NCBI GenBank assembly: GCA_002278855.1
Contig: NCGG01000013.1
Span: 1-64,000, forward strand
Direction: 5' to 3'
DNA length: 64,000 bases
From: Sphingomonadales bacterium 28-55-16
GTDB lineage: Bacteria > Pseudomonadota > Alphaproteobacteria > Sphingomonadales > Sphingomonadaceae
The notes under the pieces are model-generated. The model was not told the origin of the DNA. It did no database searches and saw only the letters and a list, made by a program, of their open reading frames with translations. Of the stretch, positions 41,047-51,400 are shown piece after piece; positions within the stretch are counted from its first letter, which is position 1; every line of letters begins with the position of its first letter. The position numbers and the translations under genes were made by a program.

Positions 41047-43407
41047 ATGACGATGACAGGCACTGGCCTGCCAATTGCACTGATAGGCATTTTGATGGCG
41101 CTTTGGCTTGTAGGAGCGACTGTTGCCATTTGGGTCGGGCTGTCTATGCGCAGCCAATCGAACAAATTGCTGCGCCAAGCGACGCGTGTGGGGCGCCTTT
41201 TGGAAATTGCGCCAGCGCTTCCTGTGGTGGTTAAAGGTGATGGACGTATTGAGGCGTCCGATCGGTTTGCGCGGCTGCTTGGTCTGAATGGACCTGCGTC
41301 CGTGCTTTCGGATCTTAGCGGTCACGACAATGCTGGACTTGCAATTGAGGATCTTGCCGAACTTGAGGCCAAGGTGCGTGAGACCCAGCGCACAGGGCGG
41401 GGTTTTACACTACCGTTGGCAATTGAAGGTTCACACCGCAGATTAACCGTCGTCGGTAACATTGCTGACGCGATTGTTTACCCCAATGGCGCTGCCTTAC
41501 TCTGGTTTTTTGATTCAACGGAAAGCCTGCATGAACTTGAAAAACGGGCGCAGGAGTCGGACGCGGCGCGTTCAGCATTCGCTGCATTGGCTGGTCTGAT
41601 TGAAGCTGCGCCTATTCCGATGTGGCATCGCCGCCCTGACTTGAACCTGCATTTTGTAAATCATGCTTATGTCGAGGCGGTTGGCGCGACCGATGGGCTT
41701 CAAGTTGTCGAGCAGGGTGTTGAACTGCTTGAGCCAGAAAATGGCAAAACCGCAGCGGATTTCGCTGCTGAGGCTGCGGCCGAAGAAATCCAAAAGGAAA
41801 GGGTCGTGTCGGCAACGCTGAATGGCGAGCGCCGGCAGTTGCGCGTGTTTGACATCCCGTTGGGGGCGTCAGGCGTTGCTGGACTGGCGATCGACGTCCA
41901 AGACTTGATCGATACGAAATCCGAAGTGCGCGAACTTTCGGAGGCGCAGCGTGACCTTTTGAACCTCATGTCGGCCGGCGTTGCGCAGTTTGATTCCCGG
42001 CAGGTGCTCAGCTTTGCAAATCTTCCATTTCAAAGTCTGTTTTCATTTCGAGACCAGTGGCTTTCCGAAAAGCCAGAATTTGCGCGGGTTCTTGACCGCA
42101 TGCGCGAAAATGGAAAGCTGCCCGAAGTGCGTGATTTTCCGGCCTGGCGCAAGGGACGCGAGGAATGGTTCCGCGCGTCTGATCCAACCGAAGAAAATTG
42201 GCTGTTACCGGACGGGACGCATTTGCGCGTGTTGGCGCAACCTATTCCGGATGGCGGTCTGCTGATGATTTTCGAAGATCGTACCGAACAGGCACAACTG
42301 GCCAGCGCGCGGGATATCTTGCTGCGTGTGCGCACCGCAACATTTGATAATTTGTTTGAAGCGATTGCGGTCTTCTCAGCGGATGGCCGGTTAAGTATCT
42401 GGAACCGTTTGTTTGCAGAGACGTGGACACTGTCGGACGATCAACTGATTAAGCACCCAAGGCTGGATGAGTTGCTGCCGTTGCTTTCGGCGCATCTTCA
42501 AAATCCGATGCAGATAAATGTTTTGGGCGAGCTTATCCGCATGACATCGTCGAGCCGCGCCCAGCGCAAGAGCCGGGCTATTTTTGCTGATGGTCGGATG
42601 TTTCAGATTGCAACAATTCCGCTACCCGATGGCAACACGCTGTTCACTATGCTCGATATGTCCGACACGTTGAAGATTGAACAGGCCTTGCGGGACCGCA
42701 GCAGTGCTTTGCAGGATGCTGATGCCATTAAAGGCAAATTCTTAGCTAATATGAGCTACGAATTCCGCACGCCTTTGACATCTATCAGCGGCTTTGCAGA
42801 TTTATTGAAGGCGGGCATTGCGGGCGACCTTGCGCCGCAGGCTCTCGCATATGTCGATGCCATTTTGCAATCAGCGGATCAGCTTTCGGAGCAGATTAAC
42901 ACCGTGTTGGACTATAGCCAGATTGAGGCAGGGGCGTTGCCGCTGGTGCTTGAAGAAGTCGATGTTCCGACATTGGTGACACAGATTGCAGAAACGAAGG
43001 CGCAGATGGCGATGGCTGCGGGCGTGTCGTTGCAGGTCGAATGCGGTGAGGCCAAGGGCGCGATTTCGCTGGATGTTAAACGCGTGGGCCAAGCTGGGGG
43101 GCAGATTCTCGACAACGCGATCCGTTATCACCGTGAAGGCGGGGAAGTGTTGTTTTTCGCCCGTTGGCACAATGACGTGCTTGAACTTGTCATATCCGAT
43201 AATGGTTCGGGTATAAGTGACGAGGATGTTCGGGGCCTTCCTCCAAGCGATGGCGCTGTGCAAAGCGGGGATGCTGCCGGCGCGAAAAATCGCGGGCTTG
43301 GTTTGCCCTTGGCACGCCGAATTATTGAATCGCACGGTGGTACCTTCCATTTACATTCTGAGGCCGGGCAGGGGACCACGGTGATTATGGCCTTCCCCCC
43401 CAAATGA
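41047..43407 (+). CDS. divL: DivL-type cell-cycle regulator: PAS/histidine-kinase-like protein with Tyr in place of the phosphoacceptor His
   Basis: Membrane-anchored regulator of the CckA kinase. An N-terminal helix spans about residues 8-30, followed by several PAS-like segments (about 170-290, 310-420 and 430-530). The H-box-like helix reads FLANMSYEFRTPLTS. The residue where kinases have His is Tyr571 (codon TAC, 42757-42759), as in Caulobacter DivL. The ATPase domain is retained (GQILDNAIRYH, DNGSGI, GLGLPLARRIIESHGG). The length is 786 aa. The ATG at 41047 is chosen because the membrane helix then follows directly. The tsaE gene overlaps its end by 4 bases. Confidence 0.88.
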   Translation: MTMTGTGLPIALIGILMALWLVGATVAIWVGLSMRSQSNKLLRQATRVGRLLEIAPALPVVVKGDGRIEASDRFARLLGLNGPASVLSDLSGHDNAGLAIEDLAELEAKVRETQRTGRGFTLPLAIEGSHRRLTVVGNIADAIVYPNGAALLWFFDSTESLHELEKRAQESDAARSAFAALAGLIEAAPIPMWHRRPDLNLHFVNHAYVEAVGATDGLQVVEQGVELLEPENGKTAADFAAEAAAEEIQKERVVSATLNGERRQLRVFDIPLGASGVAGLAIDVQDLIDTKSEVRELSEAQRDLLNLMSAGVAQFDSRQVLSFANLPFQSLFSFRDQWLSEKPEFARVLDRMRENGKLPEVRDFPAWRKGREEWFRASDPTEENWLLPDGTHLRVLAQPIPDGGLLMIFEDRTEQAQLASARDILLRVRTATFDNLFEAIAVFSADGRLSIWNRLFAETWTLSDDQLIKHPRLDELLPLLSAHLQNPMQINVLGELIRMTSSSRAQRKSRAIFADGRMFQIATIPLPDGNTLFTMLDMSDTLKIEQALRDRSSALQDADAIKGKFLANMSYEFRTPLTSISGFADLLKAGIAGDLAPQALAYVDAILQSADQLSEQINTVLDYSQIEAGALPLVLEEVDVPTLVTQIAETKAQMAMAAGVSLQVECGEAKGAISLDVKRVGQAGGQILDNAIRYHREGGEVLFFARWHNDVLELVISDNGSGISDEDVRGLPPSDGAVQSGDAAGAKNRGLGLPLARRIIESHGGTFHLHSEAGQGTTVIMAFPPK

Positions 43408-43835
43408 TCATCGTGACGGATGCAGACATGCGCGCTTTTGGTAAAAAGCTTGCGCAAGACTTAAAGCAGTCCGATTGGGTTGCGATCAATGGTCCGCTTG
43501 GTGCAGGCAAAACCGTGCTGTGCGCGGGCATATTGGCAGGCCTTGGGTTCGCGGGCGAAGTTGCCAGCCCATCTTACGCGATAGTCCATAGCTATGAGCC
43601 GCCAGATGTTTCTATTGCCGTGGCCCATGTCGATTTGTATCGATTGGACAATGTTGACGAACTAGACGAGCTGGGGTTGGCGGACGAACGCAGTGACCGC
43701 ATTACTTTGGTCGAATGGGCGGAACGATTTGGTCCAGCCTATGTGGTGCCAAGCCACATCATCGACATAGTGCCGCAAGCGGACGGAAGCCGAATTTTGA
43801 CTTTGAAAATGGATGAAAATGACACCCGTACTTGA
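43404..43835 (+). CDS. tsaE: tRNA t6A biosynthesis ATPase TsaE
   Basis: ATPase subunit that works with TsaB and TsaD to make threonylcarbamoyladenosine at tRNA position 37. Walker A is GPLGAGKT at 30-37. VASPSYAIVHSY and HVDLYRLDNVDELDELG are the family motifs. The length is 143 aa. It overlaps divL by 4 bases and amgK by 23. Confidence 0.95.
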   Translation: MIIVTDADMRAFGKKLAQDLKQSDWVAINGPLGAGKTVLCAGILAGLGFAGEVASPSYAIVHSYEPPDVSIAVAHVDLYRLDNVDELDELGLADERSDRITLVEWAERFGPAYVVPSHIIDIVPQADGSRILTLKMDENDTRT

Positions 43836-44814
43836 TATGACCCCGCCTGCTGGTTTGGACGATTTCCTGGTTGCGCATGGATGGACCGCGGCGCAGGTGA
43901 CGCCTGTTGCTGGCGATGCCTCCTTCCGCCGCTATTTCCGCGTTGATTGTGCGGCGCGCGGAAAAGCGATATTGATGGATGCGCCGCCGCCGCATGAAGA
44001 CCCGCGTCCCTTCATCCATGTTGCGCAATATCTAAACGGGCATCAGTTCCGCGCACCTGACATCTTCGCGACCGACCTCACGCGCGGTTTTGTGCTCTTG
44101 GAGGATTTTGGTGACCGGCGGATGCGTGAGCATCTGGACGCGCACCCCGAAGATGAGGTCGCAGTGTACCGCGCCGCAATTGACGCTATTGTGCGCCTCT
44201 CGGCAACGCCGGCTGTGCAGACACAGCACTATGACATGGCAACCTATATGCGTGAAGTGCAGCTTTTGTCTGAGTGGTACATGCCGGCCATGGGCCTTGA
44301 TTTTGATCGCGCTGAATTTGACCGTGTCTGGACGGAAGCCTTGGCGCCGCTGTCCGATTATCAAAAAGTGACCGTTTTGCGGGACTATCACGCCGAAAAC
44401 ATCATGCTGCTTGATGATGGGCAGCAAGGCATGATCGATTTTCAGGATGCTTTGGTTGGGCACCCGGCTTATGATTTGGTGTCCTTGCTGCAAGACGCGC
44501 GGCGTGACGTGTCGCCAGCGCTTGAGGCAGAGATGCGCGCATATTATCACGAAATGGCGCAGCCGGATGCCGACTTTGATGCGCATTATGCGTTATTGGG
44601 TGCACAACGAAATACGAAGATTATCGGCATCTTCACGCGTTTGTGGAAACGCGATGGCAAGGAACGTTATTTGTCATTTCTGCCGCGCATGTGGGTATTG
44701 CTCGAGCGCGACTTGGCCCATCCAGATCTTGCGGCCGTGAAGCACTGGTTCGACACAACTATTCCGGTTGAAATGCGCAACACCATGCCCACTGAATTGC
44801 ATATCAATGGGTAA
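43813..44814 (+). CDS. amgK: N-acetylmuramate/N-acetylglucosamine kinase AmgK
   Basis: Aminoglycoside-phosphotransferase-fold kinase that phosphorylates MurNAc at the anomeric carbon, bypassing early de novo UDP-MurNAc synthesis. ATP-binding N-lobe: DASFRRYFRV and KAILMDAPPP. Catalytic loop: LRDYHAENIMLL, followed by the metal-binding IDFQDALVGHPAYDLVSLLQD. The length is 333 aa; the Met at 43819 is an alternative start. The identity rests on the fold and on murU next to it, the pair that makes UDP-MurNAc from recycled sugar. Confidence 0.9.
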   Translation: MKMTPVLDMTPPAGLDDFLVAHGWTAAQVTPVAGDASFRRYFRVDCAARGKAILMDAPPPHEDPRPFIHVAQYLNGHQFRAPDIFATDLTRGFVLLEDFGDRRMREHLDAHPEDEVAVYRAAIDAIVRLSATPAVQTQHYDMATYMREVQLLSEWYMPAMGLDFDRAEFDRVWTEALAPLSDYQKVTVLRDYHAENIMLLDDGQQGMIDFQDALVGHPAYDLVSLLQDARRDVSPALEAEMRAYYHEMAQPDADFDAHYALLGAQRNTKIIGIFTRLWKRDGKERYLSFLPRMWVLLERDLAHPDLAAVKHWFDTTIPVEMRNTMPTELHING

Positions 44815-45535
44815 GCCTGTCGATACCGCGATGATCATGGCGGCAGGCAAGGGCACGCGGATGATGCCGCTGACGGCCGACCGTCCAAAGCCATTAATCG
44901 CAGTTGGCGGTACTGCCTTGCTTGACCATGTGCTTGACCATCTGCGTGACGCAGGGGTCGGCAGAATTGTCGTTAACGTGCATTATTGCGCGGAGCAGGT
45001 GGAGCAGCATCTTGCCGCATCTGCATCCGACCTCGATGTGCGCATATCGGACGAGCGGGATTTGCTGCGCGATACAGGCGGCGGACTAGTCCACGCATTG
45101 CCCATCATCTCGGATGATCCTTTTCTGTGCGTAAACGCGGACAATTGGTGGACCAATGCAGGCGAAAATGCGATTTCGCGGCTGATGGCGGCTTGGGATG
45201 ATGCCCATATGGATGTCCTCATGCTCCTTATCCCTCTGGAGGTCGCTTACAACAGCCAAGGCACTGGTGACTTCAACATGGACGAAAATGGTCGGTTGTC
45301 GCGTCGACAAGGCGATTTGCCAGCGAAATATGTGTGGACCGGTATTCAGATGCTGTCCAAGCGCCTGATCGTTGATCCACCGGCCGATGTGTTTTCAACG
45401 AATATTTTCTGGGACCGCGCCATCGCGCAGGGCCGCTGCATGGGCATAGTGCACGAAGGGTTGTGGTTTGATGTCGGGTACCCAGCCGCAATTACGGCTA
45501 CAGAGACCCGGTTGGCGGAACATGGCAGGGGATAA
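44807..45535 (+). CDS. murU: MurNAc-1-phosphate uridylyltransferase MurU
   Basis: Transfers UMP to MurNAc 1-phosphate to give UDP-MurNAc, the second step of the recycling route. The nucleotidyltransferase signature AAGKGTRMMPLTADRPKPL is at about residues 12-30. NADNWW supplies the metal-binding Asp. The length is 242 aa. The start at 44807 overlaps amgK by 8 bases, and its end overlaps addB by 14. Confidence 0.92.
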   Translation: MGKPVDTAMIMAAGKGTRMMPLTADRPKPLIAVGGTALLDHVLDHLRDAGVGRIVVNVHYCAEQVEQHLAASASDLDVRISDERDLLRDTGGGLVHALPIISDDPFLCVNADNWWTNAGENAISRLMAAWDDAHMDVLMLLIPLEVAYNSQGTGDFNMDENGRLSRRQGDLPAKYVWTGIQMLSKRLIVDPPADVFSTNIFWDRAIAQGRCMGIVHEGLWFDVGYPAAITATETRLAEHGRG

Positions 45536-48497
45536 CATCTCTGCCCTGCGCGCCCATGTATTCAATGTCCCGTTGGGCAACGACCTGTGCGATGTAACTG
45601 CGCAATGGGTATTGCAATCCGCGGGCGCTGACCCGCTAGCAATTAGCAACAACATATTGTTGCTGCCCAATAACCGGGCGATTAAGTCGATGACGGAGGC
45701 GTTTGTCCGGCAGGCCGCGCCGGGCATGCTGTTGCCGCGCATGGTGGCCGTGGGCGATATGCAATTGGACGAAGCCTTGGGGCCAATGCTTGACCCCATT
45801 GATACGGACATCGCGATATGGCCAGCGATCGGCGCGTTTGATCGCCTGATGCTACTGGCAAAGCTTGTTAATGACCATAAGCCCCACGATGCGGCGCTTT
45901 CACCCGCAGAAGCGTTGCGGTTGGCGCGCAAATTGGCGGACTTGATTGACGAGCTTGAGGTTGATCTGGTCGATTTCACCCAGATAGAAAATATCGCCAT
46001 CGATGCGGACTTGGCTGGCCATTGGCAAAGCGCTTATGGTCGGCTTTTGCAGATATTGCCTGCCTATCATGTGGCGTTGACCGCGCGCAAACTCATGGGG
46101 CCAGCCGAACGCCGGAATCATTTGCTTGCGGCGTTGGAACGGCGCCTTGCAGAAAATATGGTTGAAGGCCCCATTATAGCAGTGGGCATAACAACATCGG
46201 CCAAGGCCGTGGCGCGGGTGCTGCGCCGGGTAGCCCGCATGCCGAATGGATATGTCATCTTGCCGGGTGTCGACCTTGCCTTATCCGACGAGCGCTGGAA
46301 TGACCTGTCGGCCTCCACCGACGATGCGCAAGGCTTTGATCGCCGCCGCAATATCGAAGTGCATCCGCAATTTCACTTGAAACATCTGCTCGAATTGATG
46401 GGTATTGACCGCGGCGAGATTGATATCCTCCCGACAGCCCAGCCAGAACCGAAAGGCGCTGCAATTTCGGAGATATTTTGTCTGCCGGAGCACAGTGTCC
46501 AATGGCAGGGCCTGCCTGCTTCAAGCAAAAGCTTGCCGCATGCGAAGTGGTTGGAAACAGAGGATAGCGCGCAAGAGGCAAAGGCGATTGCGGTGCGTAT
46601 CCGGGGGGCGCTGGAGGTTGCACACGCACGCACCGCTCTCATAACGCCCGATCGTGAATTGGCGGTCCGCGTCGCCGGGCAGTTGCGCAGATGGGGCATA
46701 CAGGTCGACGATAGTGCGGGTATACCCTTGCTGCAAACACCGCCAGGCACGCTTGCACTTGCATTGGTGGACGCCATCTCAAGCCGTTTTTCCGCATCGA
46801 CTATTTTGGCCATTGCGAAGCATCCTTTGGCATTTGCGGGTACAGAACGGCTTGCTTGGTTGGACCATGTGCGGCAGCTTGATCTTGCGGTGCGGGGTAC
46901 GCCGAATGGGGTGGGTTTGGCTGCAATCACGACACGGTTGCAGACGGCACGAAAGCCGAATGCACAACTTATAGCTTGGTGGTCCGACGTTGCGACGCTT
47001 TTGGCGCCACTGGAATGCGCGGATAGCCGACCGTTTGATGATATTCTGGCAACGTTGCGCGATGTCGCGACACGCCTGACCGATGGCGCTATCTGGCGCG
47101 GCGCCAGTGGCCGCGAATTGGCGCGCATGTGGGAGGAGGTCACTTCGGGCGACCTTTCGACGCTAGGTTGTGTCGAGGTTACGGGTCTGGTCGCCACGTT
47201 TAACGAGATTTTCTCCAGTGCTGTCGTTCGCCCGCCTTATGGTGGGCACCCCCGCGTGGCGATATATGGTTTGCTTGAAGCGCGCCTTCAGCAAGCGGAT
47301 TTGCTGATTTGTTCGGGATTGAACGAAGGCACATGGCCACAAATTGCGCAGCCCGACCCATGGTTGGCGCCCGCGATCCGGCGGCATTTGAAACTGCCGA
47401 CGTTGGACCGGAACATTGGCTTGTCGGCGCACGATCTTGCTACGGCATTGGGTGCGCAAGAGGTACTGTTGACGCGTGCCCGGCGTGATCGTGGCGGACC
47501 GACCGTTGCGTCGCGCTTTTTGTTGCGGATTAAGGCACTAACGGCACAAACGCTTGTGGCGGATGATGAACTTTTGGCGTGGGCGCGCGCGCTTGATCGA
47601 CCCGAGGAAACCGTTCCCTTCGCCAAGCGGCCCTTGCCGATGCCAAATGCGGAACAACGCTTGGTGTCTTTGTCCGTTACCGATTTCGACCAGTTGAAGT
47701 CTGACCCATATTCATTTTATGCCAAGCGTATCCTCGGCCTACCGGTGCTGGAAAAAGTGGATGCCGAGCCAAGCTATGCGTGGCGCGGAAGCCTTGTGCA
47801 CGAGATCTTGGAAAAATGGTTCACACAGGATGCTTGCGCGGTCGACATGCTCGCGAAGCGTGCGGACGACTTGTTGGCACAGGAAGCGACGGACCCGCTG
47901 CTGCGCGCATTATGGCAGCCGCGTATCGCCGCTGGTCTGCGCTGGGTGGCGGATGAAACGAAGCGGTTGATCACTGAAGAAGGCCGCTTGGTTGCGGTTG
48001 CCGAGCAGCCTGGTACCGTCAACATCAAAGGCATCGTCGTGCGCGGCCGCGTGGACCGGATTGATCGAACCGCAGATGGCGACCTTGTCATTATCGACTA
48101 TAAGACCGGCACGCCGCCATCGACTAAGCAGATCAACGCAGGATTTGCACTGCAGCTCGGGTTGATTGGTTATATGGCAGAGAAATTGGCCTTTAAAGGC
48201 GTTTCGGGCGCGGCGAGCCATTTTGAGTATTGGAGCTTGGCCAAGAACAAAACCAAAGATTTTGGTTCTATCACCGTGCCGACCAGCACACGTCCTGCAG
48301 ACAAAAAGCCCGAACGGGATCAGTTTATCGCTTTCGCGGTCGAACAAGCTGAGGCCGCGATTAGCAATTGGATCTTGGGCAATACGCCTTTCACCGCCAA
48401 GCTGCATCCTGAATTTGCGCTGTATGGTGATTATGACCAACTGATGCGCTTGCAGGAATGGAATGGCCGTCAGGCTGTTATCGAGGATACCATATGA
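45522..48497 (+). CDS. addB: Double-strand break repair protein AddB (alphaproteobacterial type)
   Basis: Partner of AddA in processing DNA ends for RecA loading. The N-terminal inactive helicase region has LLPNNRAIKSM, where an active helicase would have Walker A. The C-terminal PD-(D/E)xK nuclease domain shows GSLVHEILEKWF, then RGRVDRIDR and IIDYKTG with the catalytic Asp and Lys, then QLGLIGYM. The cysteines that hold the Fe-S cluster in Bacillus AddB are not seen at the C-terminus (ALYGDYDQLMRLQEW). The length is 991 aa from the ATG at 45522. It overlaps murU and addA. Confidence 0.93.
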   Translation: MAGDNISALRAHVFNVPLGNDLCDVTAQWVLQSAGADPLAISNNILLLPNNRAIKSMTEAFVRQAAPGMLLPRMVAVGDMQLDEALGPMLDPIDTDIAIWPAIGAFDRLMLLAKLVNDHKPHDAALSPAEALRLARKLADLIDELEVDLVDFTQIENIAIDADLAGHWQSAYGRLLQILPAYHVALTARKLMGPAERRNHLLAALERRLAENMVEGPIIAVGITTSAKAVARVLRRVARMPNGYVILPGVDLALSDERWNDLSASTDDAQGFDRRRNIEVHPQFHLKHLLELMGIDRGEIDILPTAQPEPKGAAISEIFCLPEHSVQWQGLPASSKSLPHAKWLETEDSAQEAKAIAVRIRGALEVAHARTALITPDRELAVRVAGQLRRWGIQVDDSAGIPLLQTPPGTLALALVDAISSRFSASTILAIAKHPLAFAGTERLAWLDHVRQLDLAVRGTPNGVGLAAITTRLQTARKPNAQLIAWWSDVATLLAPLECADSRPFDDILATLRDVATRLTDGAIWRGASGRELARMWEEVTSGDLSTLGCVEVTGLVATFNEIFSSAVVRPPYGGHPRVAIYGLLEARLQQADLLICSGLNEGTWPQIAQPDPWLAPAIRRHLKLPTLDRNIGLSAHDLATALGAQEVLLTRARRDRGGPTVASRFLLRIKALTAQTLVADDELLAWARALDRPEETVPFAKRPLPMPNAEQRLVSLSVTDFDQLKSDPYSFYAKRILGLPVLEKVDAEPSYAWRGSLVHEILEKWFTQDACAVDMLAKRADDLLAQEATDPLLRALWQPRIAAGLRWVADETKRLITEEGRLVAVAEQPGTVNIKGIVVRGRVDRIDRTADGDLVIIDYKTGTPPSTKQINAGFALQLGLIGYMAEKLAFKGVSGAASHFEYWSLAKNKTKDFGSITVPTSTRPADKKPERDQFIAFAVEQAEAAISNWILGNTPFTAKLHPEFALYGDYDQLMRLQEWNGRQAVIEDTI

Positions 48498-51400
48498 GCA
48501 TGGCTGCCAAAACCCTCCACCCGCTCATATCAGCACAACGAAGCGCCGTTGTTCCCCACGATAACATCTGGTTGAGCGCATCGGCGGGCACAGGCAAAAC
48601 GCAGGTGCTGACCGCGCGTGTCATCCGGTTGCTGTTGGAAAATGATGTAGAGCCGGAAAACCTATTGTGCATCACGTTCACTAAGGCCGGTGCCTCCGAA
48701 ATGGCGGACCGGATCAACCAGCTGTTGGCGTCATGGGTGCAATTGGATGATAAAATCCTTTTCCATGATCTTGAGGCTATTGGCGCGGAGGCTGGTCCCG
48801 AAGCCCGCAAAAAGGCACGGCAACTGTTTGCAAAGGTACTGGACGCACCTGGCGGTGGTTTGCAGATACTGACCATCCACAGTTTCTGCCAATCTCTGCT
48901 CGGCAGCTTTCCCGAAGAAGCGGGATTGGTGCCGGGTTTCAAACCCGTTGAGGGCCGTGAACAAAGGGAATTGCTCGACGCGGCACTCGCAAATTTGGTT
49001 ATTGATGCCGAGGAACGCGGCGACATCAGGATAATCGAAAATTTACAGGAACTCAGCCTGATCATGGGTGAGGAGGCGGCGCTGCGGTTCTTGCACCGCA
49101 CGGCCGCTGCGCCCGACGTGATGGCATCTATCCCCGATGATGCCGGCGCTATGGTCTGGGCGCGGCGCTTAGCGGATGTGCGCTTTACAGGCTCCGTTGA
49201 AGATATGCTGGAGGCTACATTTTCCGACGAGAATATTCCGCGTGCCGCGCTGCAAGCGATTATCGATGCCAATCTTTTGTGGTGCGATAACAAAGCCGAC
49301 AGCCGCGGGGGCAAGCGTGCTGCAGTGCTGCAGGACTGGCTATCGCGCACGCCTGCCGAACGGGCGATACAATTACAGGAACTCCACAGTTGTTGGTCAA
49401 CCGGAAAGGGTGAGCCTCAGACATCTTCCAGAGGCCATACCCCCATGCATGACGCTTATGGGTCGTTGGCGCTTGAGATGTTCCAGTGGACGAACCAGCT
49501 CATAGGTGAAGTCGCGCGCGCACAATATGCCGATCGGCTCGCGCGGGCTTTGTTGGTGGGTAAGGAATTTTCTGCGCAATATGGCAAAGCGAAACAGGCC
49601 CTTGGCGCGGTTGATTTTGACGATTTGATCCGACGCACAGCGGCTTTGCTGAAGCACAGCCAAATGGCGGATTGGGTTCGGTTTAAGCTCGATCGGCAAA
49701 TCGACCATATATTGGTGGATGAAGCACAGGATACCAACGCCGCCCAATGGGACATAATCAGCGCGCTCAGTGATGATTTTTACAGCGGCATGGGCGTCCA
49801 CCCCGACAGAAGCCGCACCCTATTTTCTGTCGGTGATTTCAAGCAAGCCATTTACGGGTTCCAAGGCACTGCGCCGGAACGCTATGAAGCGGCAGGGGTG
49901 TATTTCGCAGACCGCATTGGCGCATCGGGATCTGAGTTGAGCCGGCTTACCTTATCGCAGAGTTTTCGGTCCACAGCGCCAATTCTTGATTTCGTTAATG
50001 CTGTCATTGAAGAGGCAGGCCCTGAAAGTTTCGGGGTCAGCGGGGACATTGCGGAGCATTATAGTGAAAAGCCCCAAATCGGGATGGTTGAGCTTTTCGA
50101 GCCCATTTGCGCAAAACCAAAGTTGCAGGATGACGGGGCTTCGGCGGACGAGGAAGAGGATTGGTTCAGCGACGAAAAACGTGCGCTTGCCGAAAAGCTG
50201 GCCGATCATGTCAAGGCGCTGATTGACGCAAAACCTTGGTTGGTGAGCAAAGGCCGGACCCTTGAACCCGGTGATATCATGTTCTTGCTGCGCAGCCGGG
50301 GCGAGATGGCGTCGATGCTGGTCGCGCAATTGCATGAGCGCAAAGTGCCTGTTGCGGGTATCGATAGGCTGCGTTTGCTGCAGCCTTTGGTGGTACAGGA
50401 TCTGCTTGCAGCGATCAAATTTGTGTTGCAGCCCAATGATGATTTCAGCCTGGCCTGTATACTTGTATCGCCCATCATGGGCTGGTCGCAGGAAACGCTC
50501 CTCCAATATGGCTATGTCGGCGACCGCAAGGGCAGCTTGTGGCAACATATTCGTGACCGGCCCGAGCTGAGCCAGCAGATGGCTCCGCTGCGTGATATGC
50601 TGGCGATGGCCGACTTCACGACGGTGTATCATTTCCTTGAACAGATATTGTCCGGGCCAATCGGCGCGCGGCGCAAATTCACGGCGCGTTTGGGCGGCGA
50701 AGTGCTGGTTCCAATCGAGGAAATGCTGAACGCCGCGTTGCAATTTGAACAGCAGCACGGTGGCGGCTTGCAAAAATTCATTGCGTGGTTCGACCGCGGC
50801 GACACAGAAATCAAACGCGAAGGGGACAGCAGCAGCAAAGAGGTGCGGATCATGACGGTCCACGGAGCCAAGGGCTTGCAGGCGCCTGTTGTCATACTGG
50901 CTGATGTCACGTCGGATCCCACCAAAAAGCCGGACCAATCGGTTGAACTGTTAATGGATGAGGGGCATCGCACGCCATTATTACCCATTCGCAAAGCGGA
51001 ACAGTCCGGACGGTTGCAGGGCATTATGGACATGCAAAAGACCCGCGAGCTGCAGGAACATAAACGCTTGCTCTATGTCGCTATCACGCGCGCCGAAGAG
51101 CGGCTGATTATGGCTGGATCGCTTGGCATCAGCCGTAAGGGCGAGCCGCCAGCCGAAAGCTGGTGTGCGCTCCTGCAAAAAGGGATGATTGCGCTTGGGT
51201 GCGATTGGGAAAATGATGCGCGCTGGGGCAGGGTGTTGCGCCATGTCGGGCTAGAAGGGGTGTCTTTGCGGGCTCCAGAAAGCAGCAATGATCCGATTGC
51301 GCGGGCCGAAACACGCGTGAGCACGCCCCAGTGGCTCTTTGCACCCGCGCCGGCGGAACAACGGCCACCGCGTCCTTTGGTCCCGTCGCGTCTGGACGAT

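Noticed and set aside
49952..50938. Long open frame (328 codons) on the minus strand opposite addA
   Set aside because: It lies wholly inside addA, whose helicase motifs are intact across the region. The translation is rich in His, Arg and Gln with no family motif, as expected of a shadow frame.
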